A stretch of 37,950 nt of DNA from a virus, in the IMG/VR virus record IMGVR_UViG_3300026521_000471, positions 186,518 to 224,467 of that record; one strand, given 5' to 3'. The translations under genes and the position numbers were made by a program. Positions 1-7,667 of the stretch are shown piece by piece (positions within the stretch are counted from its first letter, which is position 1; the number at the start of each line of letters is the position of its first letter). The notes under the pieces are model-generated. The model ran no database searches, was not told the DNA's origin, and was given only the letters and a program-made list of their open reading frames with translations.

Positions 1-14
1 ATAACAGCCGAGTA

Positions 15-1055
15 TTAGAATTCATCCCAACCATCAACAGCAGAAGATTGATTATATGATGTTACAGTAGATTCAAAGAAATTACCTTTAACATCACCAT
101 CACCTTCTGTATCGGCAATTTTTTCTAAATGCCCATAAGGATTTTTTTGATATTTTTCATCTAAATAAAGTTTTGGGGCACCAATAGCTTCTAATCGTTT
201 ATTTGCCATCCATTTTGTGTATCTATCTGTACTTTCTTCACTTATTCCCAAAATATCATTTCCAATAATATGGTTAGTCCATTGAATTTCTTGATTTGTT
301 GCAATTTCAGTCATTTCTAAAATTATACCAACATTATACATATCTGGAAATTCTTGCTTTATAGCATATATAATATTTTCAAATAATACACAATGCGTTA
401 ATTCATCACGATTAATATAACGAATTACATCCGATGATCCGGGCATTAAGTTTCTACTAGCTAAATTATAAAAAAAGTTAAAACCATTATAAAAATAAAG
501 CCCTTCTAATAAGTAATTAGCAATAAGAACTCTAAAATAATTTTCATCAGAAGGATCATCGATAAATTTTTGATAAATTTCAGCGATATATTTATTTCTT
601 GTTAATAACACATCATCGCTTCTCCAAAAATCATAAATTTTTTCTCTCTTATTTTTAGGTATTACTGTTTCTATTGTATATGCATATGATTGTGAATGGA
701 TTGCTTCTTGATATGTTTGTATGCTCAATACCAATCCAACTTCGGGAGCAGTTATCATATCACTAATATTTGGTAAATTATTTACTTGAATACTATCCAA
801 AAAAACTAAGAATGATAAAATACCATCATATGCTTTTTGTTCAGCTTTAGTAAGCTTCTTATAATCATTTGAATCAATACTCAAATCAACTTTTTCTGGA
901 ATCCAAAAATTAGCCATCATACTTCTATAAAGTTTATTCGCCCAAGTATATTTAACATCATTTAAATTAAATAAATTAGTTGGATCCCCTTTAATAATTG
1001 TTCTACTTTGAATACTATCATCACCTAATGGATTAAATAATTTTTTCTTTTCCAT
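15..1055 (-). CDS. nrdB: Class I ribonucleotide reductase, small (beta) subunit
   Basis: This is the radical-generating subunit that works with NrdA to reduce ribonucleoside diphosphates to deoxyribonucleotides in the cytoplasm. The 346-aa length is normal for the family. The di-iron ligands are visible in order: D87 (FLDSIQ), E117 and H120 (QEAIHSQSY), E184 (LLEGLYFY), and E218 and H221 (RDELTH). Y124 sits where E. coli Y122 carries the tyrosyl radical. The C-terminus (VDGWDEF) resembles the flexible tail that docks on NrdA. The start is supported by AGAAGGATAATAA just upstream. No nrdA lies in the window, but it could lie beyond the left edge. The divergent intergenic region has only weak -35 matches, so the standard promoter of this element is absent. 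Confidence is high. Confidence 0.95.
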   Translation of the reverse strand: MEKKKLFNPLGDDSIQSRTIIKGDPTNLFNLNDVKYTWANKLYRSMMANFWIPEKVDLSIDSNDYKKLTKAEQKAYDGILSFLVFLDSIQVNNLPNISDMITAPEVGLVLSIQTYQEAIHSQSYAYTIETVIPKNKREKIYDFWRSDDVLLTRNKYIAEIYQKFIDDPSDENYFRVLIANYLLEGLYFYNGFNFFYNLASRNLMPGSSDVIRYINRDELTHCVLFENIIYAIKQEFPDMYNVGIILEMTEIATNQEIQWTNHIIGNDILGISEESTDRYTKWMANKRLEAIGAPKLYLDEKYQKNPYGHLEKIADTEGDGDVKGNFFESTVTSYNQSSAVDGWDEF

Positions 1056-1148
1056 TTATTATCCTTCTGTTATTATTTTAATATTATTTTACATTTTTTC
1101 AATAATCTATTCAAAACTACTATAAATACTTTTAAAATAGGAGATAAT

Positions 1149-1652
1149 ATGAAAATAATAGATGAAATAGTTAAAAAACTTAATCCAGGTGGTATTAGTT
1201 ATTATGCTGATAGGAATAATACTTATGACCAAAAGACTATTACTGATACAACAGCTGAATTTGATAAATTTATTAAAAATGAAAAAAATTGGGGAGAATT
1301 AATTAGTGCTATATATAGTACACACTCTGATTTTAAATCGGGTAAATATGCTGTAGCACCGTCAAAGCAGAAAGGTGTATTTACTGTGATTAATACAAAA
1401 AATCCAAAAGAACCAGCTTTTGATGTTAAAGTTGAGGTTGTTAAAAATACATTAGTTATTAATAATCTTAAATCCAAATCTAAAGATACAAAAATAGAAT
1501 TAGGTACTATGGTTGAATCTACTCAACCAACAACAACACCTCAAGAATTTGTAGATAATATTATAGAAAATCTTAATAAAAATAAAAATTCTTTTAAATC
1601 TCCAAAAGCAGTTGTTGATTATTTAAAAAAAATAATTTCAGATTACAAATAA
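1149..1652 (+). CDS. Hypothetical protein, 167 aa
   Basis: I do not recognise a family. The protein is Lys/Asn-rich and soluble, with no signal peptide or membrane segment. An N-terminal part (about 1-115) with alternating hydrophobic beta-like stretches is followed by a Thr/Pro-rich linker (about 120-130) and a helical, basic C-terminus. The start has a good AGGAGAT site five bases upstream. A TATAAA sequence at 1121-1126 could be its -10, but the -35 is poor. It is divergent from nrdB and leads a two-gene plus-strand unit. Confidence 0.75.
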   Translation: MKIIDEIVKKLNPGGISYYADRNNTYDQKTITDTTAEFDKFIKNEKNWGELISAIYSTHSDFKSGKYAVAPSKQKGVFTVINTKNPKEPAFDVKVEVVKNTLVINNLKSKSKDTKIELGTMVESTQPTTTPQEFVDNIIENLNKNKNSFKSPKAVVDYLKKIISDYK

Positions 1653-1699
1653 ATTTAAGGTATTTTCTGATATAACTTTAAAAAATAAAGAGAGAAGTA

Positions 1700-1876
1700 A
1701 TGTCTAGTAATAATAAAAATAATACAGTAAATGAAAAAGAAGTATTAAGACAAAATATTCTAATGGATATTTATCTCTATGAAAAAGAGTTATTAGATAA
1801 TAATTTAAGAAATGAAGATAAACAATACATTAAAGAAAAAATTGAAGAAGCTGAAAATCTTTTTAAAAGTATTTAA
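1700..1876 (+). CDS. Small hypothetical protein, 58 aa
   Basis: This short reading frame starts at ATG 1700 after AAAGAGAGAAG and ends TAA at 1876. The product begins MSSNNKNNTVNEKEV and is charged and largely helical, with many Glu and Lys residues. It lies 47 bases after the previous plus gene and is probably co-transcribed. Its last four bases overlap the stop of the convergent minus gene (1873-2355). Function is unknown. Confidence 0.6.
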   Translation: MSSNNKNNTVNEKEVLRQNILMDIYLYEKELLDNNLRNEDKQYIKEKIEEAENLFKSI

Positions 1877-2355
1877 GATACAAAATATAAAGATGTTAAT
1901 TCATCAACAGCTATAATTATTGATGTATCAATTATATCTGAATCTATTTTTATTCTTATATTTAATTTAACATAATAAAGATTATTATCCCATACTGTCT
2001 CACTTTTAGAATAATCCAATTTTAATAAATTATTTTGAGAGTGAGAAAAAATATCTAAAATATCAGTTATGAATACCTTAGTTGGATCATCAAACTCAAT
2101 TCTTTCTTTTAAAAAATATATAAGTTTTTTGTCGATTAAAAAAGAAATCTTCCCACCAATTAAATTAGAAACTCTAGCATTAATTTGCTTACCATCTTTT
2201 AGAATAATTGGTGATAATCTTATCTTACTTAATTTAATATCAATATTAACATTTGCTAATTTCCAAGCAGACTGCCTAATAGAAAATATCATATCTCTAA
2301 TTAAGTCTTTAAATACCTGTGTCTTACAAGGAGTTTGTAAATCTGCAACTTTCAT
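1873..2355 (-). CDS. Hypothetical protein, 160 aa
   Basis: I do not recognise a family. The protein alternates beta-type hydrophobic stretches with charged residues, and has one Cys near the start and no membrane segment. The minus frame is preferred to the 105-residue plus-strand frame over the same bases, because it is longer, has a GAGTTAGG site before its ATG, and has TATAAT (complement of 2388-2393) upstream. Its stop overlaps the convergent gene at 1700-1876 by four bases. Confidence 0.65.
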   Translation of the reverse strand: MKVADLQTPCKTQVFKDLIRDMIFSIRQSAWKLANVNIDIKLSKIRLSPIILKDGKQINARVSNLIGGKISFLIDKKLIYFLKERIEFDDPTKVFITDILDIFSHSQNNLLKLDYSKSETVWDNNLYYVKLNIRIKIDSDIIDTSIIIAVDELTSLYFVS

Positions 2356-2733
2356 ACCTAACTCATTTTATTTTTATTTATATTAAAATTATAGAGTCTT
2401 GTTATTAAATATATGAAAGCTGAGGGAGGGGGAGTACACCTTATTAATTATTGTGCCGATAGGCACAAACGCAAGCAATTTTTTAAAAAATTATAATTTT
2501 TTTAAAGTTCTTATAAATTTAAAATTATTTTATACAAATTGCCCAATTAGTTACTTACGTTTGTACTCTTTTATTTATATAATTTTTTAGACCATTTTAA
2601 AACTTTCTGATAAAAATTATAATTTTTTAAAAAATAAAAAAGCGTAAGTAAAAAGTAGAGGATTATAAGTATTATAACTCTTTGAAACTATTACCCCACC
2701 ACCTTGCATAATGCATAATAAACTACTGTAAAT
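2356..2733. other. Intergenic region with stem-loop and inverted repeats
   Basis: No gene is evident in this 378-base stretch. It holds a perfect 7-bp GC-containing stem with a GATA loop (2451-2468, TTGTGCC/GGCACAA). It also has an inverted pair TTACTTACG (2551-2559) and CGTAAGTAA (2643-2651), and two copies of an AATTATAATTTTTT-like AT-rich segment. It could be a terminator or regulatory zone for the flanking minus genes, but the function is unassigned. Confidence 0.5.
2451..2468. repeat. Perfect stem-loop, 7-bp arms, GATA loop
   Basis: The arms TTGTGCC and GGCACAA flank a four-base loop. It is one of the few GC-rich structures in this region. There is no immediate T-run on either strand, so a standard intrinsic terminator is not clear. 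Confidence 0.6.
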
Positions 2734-3012
2734 TTAAAGGGTTTTATTAGATTCTTGAAGTTTTAAATTTCTTTCTATTTCTAATACAGATGTATGTTCT
2801 AATAACATTTGATAAACTTTTGTATAATCTTCAAGTTCTTTTTTACTATATAAAGTTTTAGAATTTGGAGATGTAACCAATGTTTTTAATGCTTTATAAA
2901 TTTTTAAGAGAGATTCATTACTCATAACTATGTTCTCATCAAGAAGCTTTCGTACCTCTATAACTCGACCACTCAAACAATGTGAAATAAATTGTATATC
3001 ATTTTTATACAT
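2734..3012 (-). CDS. Hypothetical protein, 92 aa
   Basis: I do not recognise a family. The product is mostly helical (for example FISHCLSGRVIEVRKLLDE), slightly reminiscent of a single ankyrin-like helix pair, but too short to assign. The start is supported by AAGAGAGGG ahead of ATG 3012. Upstream there is no copy of the standard TTGACT/TATAAT promoter of this element. It stands alone between two non-coding stretches. Confidence 0.65.
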   Translation of the reverse strand: MYKNDIQFISHCLSGRVIEVRKLLDENIVMSNESLLKIYKALKTLVTSPNSKTLYSKKELEDYTKVYQMLLEHTSVLEIERNLKLQESNKTL

Positions 3013-3304
3013 TTTAACCCTCTCTTATAATCACCATAATAATATTTATAAAGCTAAAATAATTGTTTGGTTTGTAACGTTTGAATCATCTTTTTTAAAA
3101 TTGGTTGAACTAATTTAAAAACCAGTTTAATTTTTTCTTTGCATTTTTTATATGGTTATGATTGTGTGTTCACTTTTAAATGTGCTGATGCGTTGACGGC
3201 AAAAAATTAGAAAGTATATCTTATGAATTTAGATGGATTTAAAAATATTTATCTTTTCAAGTATGTTAGAATTATTTAGAAGAGAGTTACTGAAATATTA
3301 AATC

Positions 3305-3343
3305 AGTTAAAGAAATATAGGAATAGTTAAAGAAATATAGGAA
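3305..3343. repeat. Tandem direct repeat, 2 x 19 bp
   Basis: AGTTAAAGAAATATAGGAA is present twice with a single base (T) between the copies, giving a 20-bp period. It lies just left of the 17-bp-periodic array and may belong to the same locus. Confidence 0.8.
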
Positions 3344-3421
3344 GGTAGGGTTCTCCCACACTACCTTAAACTCGGCTTAACTTTTCATCCAAAAAATAGC
3401 CTTTTTCAGGGAAACGGTCGG

Positions 3422-3549
3422 TCAAAAAACACGCTATCCGAAAAAACACACCCCCTAAAAAAACACGCTTTGTTAAAAAACATGACTCTTTTTTTTAACG
3501 ATCGGTCAAAAAACACGACCGATTTTGAGAAGGGTTATCAAAAAACACC
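3422..3549 (+). repeat. Iteron-like array: six AAAAAACAC motifs, 17-bp period
   Basis: The A-runs of the core start at 3424, 3441, 3458, 3475, 3508 and 3540. The first four are spaced exactly 17 bp and the last two about double that. The common form is TCAAAAAACACG. Copy 5 lies in the loop of a perfect 7-bp hairpin (ATCGGTC 3501-3507 with GACCGAT 3517-3523). Copy 6 is framed by AGGGT and ACCCT. Copy 4 forms GTTAAAAAA/TTTTTTAAC with 3491-3499. Helical-phase spacing suggests binding sites of an initiator or regulator; this is an inference. Confidence 0.65.
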
Positions 3550-3559
3550 CTCTCTTTTT

Positions 3560-3790
3560 TTACCAATATAACTCAGTAACTCTCTTTGCTATTTTGAATT
3601 GTTCCTCATATGGTAAGTTTGAAAACTCTGCCGCCAATTCTTCATCACCACCGTGGATACTAACATAATCTAATGAAGCATCTGCTAACATTTCCGTTGT
3701 TAAATTCTCACCATTGATAGCTGCCACCTCTTCCATATCACATGCAATTGTTTGAATTGTATTTGATAATAAACTTTGGTACTTACTCAT
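3560..3790 (-). CDS. Small acidic hypothetical protein, 76 aa
   Basis: The product is acidic and helical (for example GGDEELAAEFSNLPYEEQ), with no recognised domain. The start follows AAAGGGAGATATA. Its own promoter (3819-3847) has its -35 embedded in the last codons of the upstream gene. The iteron-like array begins just beyond its stop. Confidence 0.75.
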   Translation of the reverse strand: MSKYQSLLSNTIQTIACDMEEVAAINGENLTTEMLADASLDYVSIHGGDEELAAEFSNLPYEEQFKIAKRVTELYW

Positions 3791-3818
3791 TATATCTCCC
3801 TTTGATTAATTATAGTAT

Positions 3819-3847
3819 ATTATACCATAATTTTAATTAGTTGTCAA
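3819..3847 (-). promoter_or_regulatory. Sigma70-type promoter for 3560-3790
   Basis: Read on the minus strand it has TTGACA, a 17-bp spacer and TATAAT, which is a perfect consensus. The -35 box is formed by the final codons CTT GAC AAC TAA of the upstream gene. Confidence 0.9.
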
Positions 3848-4415
3848 GAGTTTCTAAGTATTTAGACATCTCTTTGAATTTATCTTCATAATCCATATAT
3901 GTATATTCCACGAATAAAACAATTTCGGCAAAACTATCTAAAATTTCTTGTACATCTTTCATATCGAGACCTAAAAGTGCATATGGTGAATGTTTGTGAG
4001 CGATAATGTTTCTAAGCTTGTTAAACATTTGTAATAAATGTTTATCATTATTTGGAATATCTAAGAGATTCAATAATTGAGACATTGTTAAATCTGATCT
4101 TTTTACTATTTTGAAATCATTAGCATCACATGCATATCTCATTAGTAAAATAGTAGTAAGTTTAGTATGAGTATTTAATACTAAATCATTAGCTATTAAT
4201 ATATCATAAGTTGCTTTATCAATTTTTCTAAGTATTGATTTTGGGGTATTTGGAGTTTGTGGCATCATTATATATTTAAAATTTTTTATTCCAGAACGAA
4301 CACACGTACTAAAATCTCCTGTAAAAATAGCTATATCTAAAGGCATTGATACACTATAAGATTTTATTCTTTCAATTAGTAAAAGTTGTTCCATACTATT
4401 CAATCTTTTTAACAT
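3837..4415 (-). CDS. Hypothetical protein with HEPN-like RNxxxH motif, 192 aa
   Basis: The protein is all-helical in appearance. It carries LRNIIAHKH at about residues 135-143, which matches the R-N-x-x-x-H signature of HEPN domains, a family that includes RNases of toxin-antitoxin, abortive infection and RNA-processing systems. The motif is followed by an amphipathic helix ending in a Tyr/Glu-rich C-terminus. HEPN assignment rests on this motif and the helical character alone, so it is tentative. There is no adjacent MNT nucleotidyltransferase, the usual partner of some HEPN toxins. It is a monocistronic unit with its own promoter at 4445-4473. Confidence 0.7.
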   Translation of the reverse strand: MLKRLNSMEQLLLIERIKSYSVSMPLDIAIFTGDFSTCVRSGIKNFKYIMMPQTPNTPKSILRKIDKATYDILIANDLVLNTHTKLTTILLMRYACDANDFKIVKRSDLTMSQLLNLLDIPNNDKHLLQMFNKLRNIIAHKHSPYALLGLDMKDVQEILDSFAEIVLFVEYTYMDYEDKFKEMSKYLETLDN

Positions 4416-4444
4416 TGTTTACCCCTTTGATTAATTATACCTAT

Positions 4445-4473
4445 ATTATAACATATTATAGTTAATATGTCAA
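4445..4473 (-). promoter_or_regulatory. Sigma70-type promoter for the HEPN-like gene
   Basis: It has TTGACA, 17 bp and TATAAT, preceded by TGT so that it is also extended -10. The -35 coincides with codons TTG ACA immediately before the TAT TAA end of the exonuclease gene. Confidence 0.9.
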
Positions 4474-5226
4474 TAGTTCCGGTTCTCTTTTTGCAATTTT
4501 CAATAATACTAATAGTGTATAATAACTATCATTACCCCCATTATGTAAATGAATTGGTTTTACCCCTATAATACTCTCTACTAAAGTTTTTAAATTGTGG
4601 GTCTTATTTTCTAATAGATATAATGGTGCAAATCGTTGAGTATCCAATACTGCTATATTATCAATATCAATATCACAACTGTATAAAAATGGTTTATCAT
4701 TACCAAAAGCATGTCCTACTAAAAAGTCTGTACCTTTGAAAAGTACTCCAACTATTACTTGTATTGCTTCTAATGGTAATATTTGAGATTCTCCATAATC
4801 GAAGTGGAATTTATTATCTGGTACAAATCGACCATTTTTAAATTGTTTAGTTTCTAATACTATAAAATGATATGCTTGGATTTTTTCATCTTCAAAAATA
4901 GTAATACCTACTTCTGTAAGTTGTCTTGTTGTTTCGTGGAATTCTAAATCCATAGAAAATAATTTTTTACCTTGGATTTTTTCATTTAATTCTGATAACA
5001 CTTCTGGGGCAGAACTAACTTTTTGTTCCCATTTGAGTTGATTTTTGATTCTTCTTTTTAACCGTTTGATAGGTTTATTATATTTTGCAAATTTTCTTAG
5101 TAATAATTTATCTTCTGGAGTATAAAGAGTATAATCAATAGTATGTAAATATTCGATTTTATTTTGTTCTTCTGGAGTGATATTTGATTGAAGTTCTTCT
5201 TCTAAAATTGTTAATTGAGTTTTCAT
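4462..5226 (-). CDS. DEDDh-type 3'-5' exonuclease-like protein, 254 aa
   Basis: Residues about 88-245 resemble an RNase H-fold DEDDh exonuclease of the fungal Gfd2/YDR514C-like type. ExoI is MDLEF (D93, E95), ExoII is GHAFGND (D177) and ExoIII is HNGGNDSYYT (H228, D233). All four acidic residues and the histidine are therefore present, and the enzyme is expected to be metal-dependent and active on DNA or RNA ends. The N-terminal 85 residues form a basic helical extension (KPIKRLKRRIKNQLKW) that could bind nucleic acid. It is a single-gene unit with its own promoter. The substrate cannot be predicted. Confidence 0.8.
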   Translation of the reverse strand: MKTQLTILEEELQSNITPEEQNKIEYLHTIDYTLYTPEDKLLLRKFAKYNKPIKRLKRRIKNQLKWEQKVSSAPEVLSELNEKIQGKKLFSMDLEFHETTRQLTEVGITIFEDEKIQAYHFIVLETKQFKNGRFVPDNKFHFDYGESQILPLEAIQVIVGVLFKGTDFLVGHAFGNDKPFLYSCDIDIDNIAVLDTQRFAPLYLLENKTHNLKTLVESIIGVKPIHLHNGGNDSYYTLLVLLKIAKREPELLTY

Positions 5227-5252
5227 TATATCCCTTTGATTAATTATAATAT

Positions 5253-5281
5253 ATTATACCATAAAAAGGGAAATAATACAA
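5253..5281 (-). promoter_or_regulatory. Promoter for the exonuclease-like gene
   Basis: It has TTGTAT, 17 bp and TATAAT on the minus strand. The -35 is the weakest of the family but the spacing is exact. It begins just after the stop of the GGDEF gene. Confidence 0.8.
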
Positions 5282-5285
5282 GCTT

Positions 5286-5864
5286 TTATATCCTCTCACA
5301 AGGATTTTTAGCTTTTAATTTTGTTAGTTTTTTATCTACTGTTTTAATGAGTTGTCTAGGATGAATATACCCTTTTGATCTCTCTGCTATAAATGAAGCT
5401 CCTTGTAACGAGCTAAGATCTTCTTTTACTTGTTTAAATGATTTGACAGTATCTCTTACAATAATTGCAAATTCATCGCCACCAATTCTATATACTTGGT
5501 CAATAGAGAATTTTTTTCTAAGTTGCTCTGCTACTGATATAATTAGATTATCTCCTGCTTCCATACCTTCTATTTTATTAATATTATGAAGGTTATTAAT
5601 ATCAATCAATACAAATGTAAATTGAGCATCTGTAAATTCATGTTCTTCAAATACTCTATCTAATTTATCATTGAAATCTTGTTTACCCATAAGACCTGTC
5701 ATTGAATCAAATTTATATTTTTTAACTAATCTTTCTAGGTATGTAATACGCTCTAAATAAAAACCAATTGCCTCACATGATTGAGGTTGGCCACATGGTG
5801 TATCTAAAGAAACTTCTCCATCTTTTGAAGAGAAAATGATTTTGTCCTTTTTTTGAGTTTTCAT
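5286..5864 (-). CDS. GGDEF-domain protein, 192 aa
   Basis: A single GGDEF domain (about residues 45-185) has the intact active-site motif RIGGDEFAIIV (GGDEF at 128-132), the metal-binding D88 in LIDINN, and the family opening SMTGLMGKQDF. The natural reading is diguanylate cyclase activity making c-di-GMP from GTP. The allosteric I-site RxxD upstream of GGDEF is replaced by FSID, so product inhibition is probably lost. There is no sensor domain and no membrane segment; the first 45 residues are short, with a CGQPQSC segment. The presence on a phage-like element is unusual. It could instead make another cyclic dinucleotide or only bind GTP. Start after AAAAGGAC. Confidence 0.88.
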   Translation of the reverse strand: MKTQKKDKIIFSSKDGEVSLDTPCGQPQSCEAIGFYLERITYLERLVKKYKFDSMTGLMGKQDFNDKLDRVFEEHEFTDAQFTFVLIDINNLHNINKIEGMEAGDNLIISVAEQLRKKFSIDQVYRIGGDEFAIIVRDTVKSFKQVKEDLSSLQGASFIAERSKGYIHPRQLIKTVDKKLTKLKAKNPCERI

Positions 5865-5892
5865 AAATGTCCTTTTATTTAATGTTACCTAT

Positions 5893-5921
5893 ATTATAAC
5901 ATATTTTGCATTAAAAGTCAA
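5893..5921 (-). promoter_or_regulatory. Promoter for the GGDEF gene
   Basis: It has TTGACT, 17 bp and TATAAT with TATGT before the -10. The transcribed leader begins ATAGGTAAC, a variant shared with the orphan promoter at 36221-36249. Confidence 0.9.
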
Positions 5922-5944
5922 GAGTTTTGGGGTAAATTTTGCAG

Positions 5945-5973
5945 AAAAAAATGAGAGGGGAAGAACCCTCTCT
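5945..5973 (-). terminator. Intrinsic terminator after the AAA+ gene
   Basis: On the minus strand GAGAGGG pairs with CCCTCTC (5953-5959 with 5966-5972) and is followed by ATTTTTTT. A second 7-bp hairpin (GAAGAGA/TCTCTTC, 5987-6003) precedes it. It closes the unit transcribed from 6968-6996. Confidence 0.75.
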
Positions 5974-6021
5974 AATTATGGCGATGGAAGAGATAATCTC
6001 TTCACATTTATATTATACAAT

Positions 6022-6936
6022 TTATGCATTTGTTAAAATGTATTTCGCTGCATCCTTCCACATTGGATTACCACTATATGAAAATGCTACTTTGATAAGT
6101 TTTTCAAATGTTCTCATATTGAGTTCTTTTGCTTCAAATTTATGTTCATCGATAAACTCTAGCACTTCTTCTTTTAGTGATAAATCATAATCCGGCAAAA
6201 TATGAGTTACAATAGCTTTCATTCTATCGATACGATCTTGGATACTCATTGTAACATCAACTGCAAGTGTTCTACCTCTTACAGCTTTATCAATTTTCGG
6301 TAAAGAGATATTTGAGATAAAAATCACTTGACCTTCAAAATCAAATGAACTTGGTAAACCATCATCAATAAAACCTTTTGATAACCAACTAATAGTTCTC
6401 TTTGCATATGAGTCCAGAGCACCTTTTAGAATGTTAAGTGATACAGGATCTTTCAATACACTATCACAATCATCAAAGATAACCACTTTATCTTTATTTT
6501 CATAAAGAGTTGCATACAATGCTTTTGGTGTTGCATAACCTTTGATAATAACATAATCAGCATCTTCTTCAAGATTATTTTTATCAAGGATTTCAAGAAC
6601 GGTATGAGATTTCCCTAAACCACTTTGTCCGCAGATAAGTAGTGAACTTGTAATGTTTGATAATGTCATATTTACAAATTGATCAAGGAAAGCAAAACGC
6701 TCATTAATATCAAATTCTGATTGTGCTTCTGTAAGTGGTGTAAGTGGTGTTTGAGAATTTGATTGAACTGCTTTATCCAATACAGTAATTGTTCTTGTTT
6801 CGATACTAGGTTTACAAATATGTCCACCTAAACTAAATGTACCATCTGCTTTGAGTTTACGAGTATGGACTTTTGCTCCTGTGTTTATTGTAAATTGAAC
6901 TTCGTTTTGTGAATGATCTACATAATTTAATACCAT
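6022..6936 (-). CDS. AAA+ ATPase, 304 aa
   Basis: Walker A is GQSGLGKS (103-110), Walker B is VVIFDDCDS (151-159) and a sensor-1 Asn lies in FISNISLP (about 209). Arg residues that could act as a finger follow in AVRGRTLAVD (about 219-222). A 90-residue N-terminal region, beta-rich at first, precedes the ATPase core. It acts presumably as a ring ATPase on protein or nucleic acid. The specific family is not recognised. A second AAA+ gene (14252-15340) has a similar overall architecture but little obvious identity. Start follows AAAAGGAATACTAACA. Confidence 0.85.
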   Translation of the reverse strand: MVLNYVDHSQNEVQFTINTGAKVHTRKLKADGTFSLGGHICKPSIETRTITVLDKAVQSNSQTPLTPLTEAQSEFDINERFAFLDQFVNMTLSNITSSLLICGQSGLGKSHTVLEILDKNNLEEDADYVIIKGYATPKALYATLYENKDKVVIFDDCDSVLKDPVSLNILKGALDSYAKRTISWLSKGFIDDGLPSSFDFEGQVIFISNISLPKIDKAVRGRTLAVDVTMSIQDRIDRMKAIVTHILPDYDLSLKEEVLEFIDEHKFEAKELNMRTFEKLIKVAFSYSGNPMWKDAAKYILTNA

Positions 6937-6967
6937 TGTTAGTATTCCTTTTCTTTAATTATGCCAT

Positions 6968-6996
6968 ATTATAACATAACTTGACTAAAAAGTCAA
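6968..6996 (-). promoter_or_regulatory. Promoter for the AAA+ gene at 6022-6936
   Basis: It has TTGACT, 17 bp and TATAAT, followed by the ATGGCATAATTAAAG leader. The -35 lies inside a small hairpin CTTGACT/AGTCAAG, as also at 28467-28495. Confidence 0.92.
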
Positions 6997-6999
6997 GTT

Positions 7000-7458
7000 T
7001 TACGCTAATTCTTCTTCAAAAAGAAGCTCATAAATCAATGCGCTAGTAAGAGATTTACCGTTTACAGTAATTCGGATATTAATGTTTTGCACATACAACA
7101 TAAGTTCGTTTCGTTTCCATGCTGCAATTTCTTCCTCTGTTGGTTCGCAGTTATCAACATTTACAAATTTATTTGTCCATAAGAATTCATCATCTGCATA
7201 TGTTCTCAATTCATCTTTTAATGAGTCTAAATCAAAATCTACTAACACCTCTTTTTCAAAGTACTCTTCTAGATTTACAAGCAGTTCTTCTCTTAGATTT
7301 TCTGGTTCTACATGCCATAACATTTTCTCATTAGACCAATGATTTACATGATCTAATTCACCTTCCAAATAATCATCTTGAAATACATCTACAAATGAAG
7401 AAATCTCTACTGTAAAAGTATCACTCACTAAATTTCTAATTTTTTGAATAGTTTCCAT
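7000..7458 (-). CDS. Acidic hypothetical protein, 152 aa
   Basis: No family is recognised. The protein is strongly acidic (many Glu/Asp across residues 20-115), with a beta-type C-terminus (INIRITVNGKSLTSALIYELLFEEELA). It could be a DNA-mimic or a small structural or regulatory protein; that is speculation from charge alone. It lies downstream of the 49-aa gene with 2 bases between them, so the two are translationally linked. Its ATG has no strong ribosome site other than GGGGGAATAAAA. Confidence 0.75.
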   Translation of the reverse strand: METIQKIRNLVSDTFTVEISSFVDVFQDDYLEGELDHVNHWSNEKMLWHVEPENLREELLVNLEEYFEKEVLVDFDLDSLKDELRTYADDEFLWTNKFVNVDNCEPTEEEIAAWKRNELMLYVQNINIRITVNGKSLTSALIYELLFEEELA

Positions 7459-7460
7459 TT

Positions 7461-7610
7461 TTATTCCCCCACTTTATTTTTTAACTCTTTGATTTTTGGT
7501 AAAACTTCTGATATATTTTGAGCTCCAACTTCCAACATAACCTGCATAATAATATCCGATAATTTAACAGTTGCTTCAGACCATTGATTTTCTAATTTTT
7601 TATTTGACAT
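7461..7610 (-). CDS. Small hypothetical protein, 49 aa
   Basis: This short frame begins at 7610 after AAAAGGTGTAAACA, the same leader used by many genes here, and ends TAA at 7461. The product starts MSNKKLENQWSEATVKL and is helical and soluble. It is the first gene of the unit driven from 7639-7667. Function is unknown. Confidence 0.7.
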   Translation of the reverse strand: MSNKKLENQWSEATVKLSDIIMQVMLEVGAQNISEVLPKIKELKNKVGE

Positions 7611-7638
7611 TGTTTACACCTTTTATTTAAATTACTAT

Positions 7639-7667
7639 ATTATACTATATTTTTAGAAATAAATCAA
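7639..7667 (-). promoter_or_regulatory. Promoter for 7610-7000 unit
   Basis: It has TTGATT, 17 bp and TATAAT. The TGA stop of the upstream SprT-like gene (7664-7666) lies inside the -35 box. Confidence 0.88.

Larger units (their letters stand above)
3013..3559. other. Non-coding region with iteron-like repeats and hairpins
   Basis: No gene is evident. From 3305 a 19-base sequence AGTTAAAGAAATATAGGAA occurs twice in tandem (3305-3323, 3325-3343). A 7-bp stem (AAGGTAG 3342-3348 with CTACCTT 3361-3367) follows, and then six copies of an AAAAAACAC core between 3422 and 3549. The whole looks like a replication or regulatory locus rather than a degraded gene. Confidence 0.55.

Noticed and set aside
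1223-1477. 84-residue minus-strand frame inside the 1149-1652 gene
   Set aside because: It has no ribosome site and lies wholly inside a better-supported plus gene.
2069-2386. 105-residue plus-strand frame
   Set aside because: It overlaps the longer minus gene 1873-2355, which has a better ribosome site and promoter; the product is low-complexity.
7082-7342. Two plus-strand frames rich in Ser or Leu/His
   Set aside because: They are antisense shadows of the acidic gene 7000-7458.
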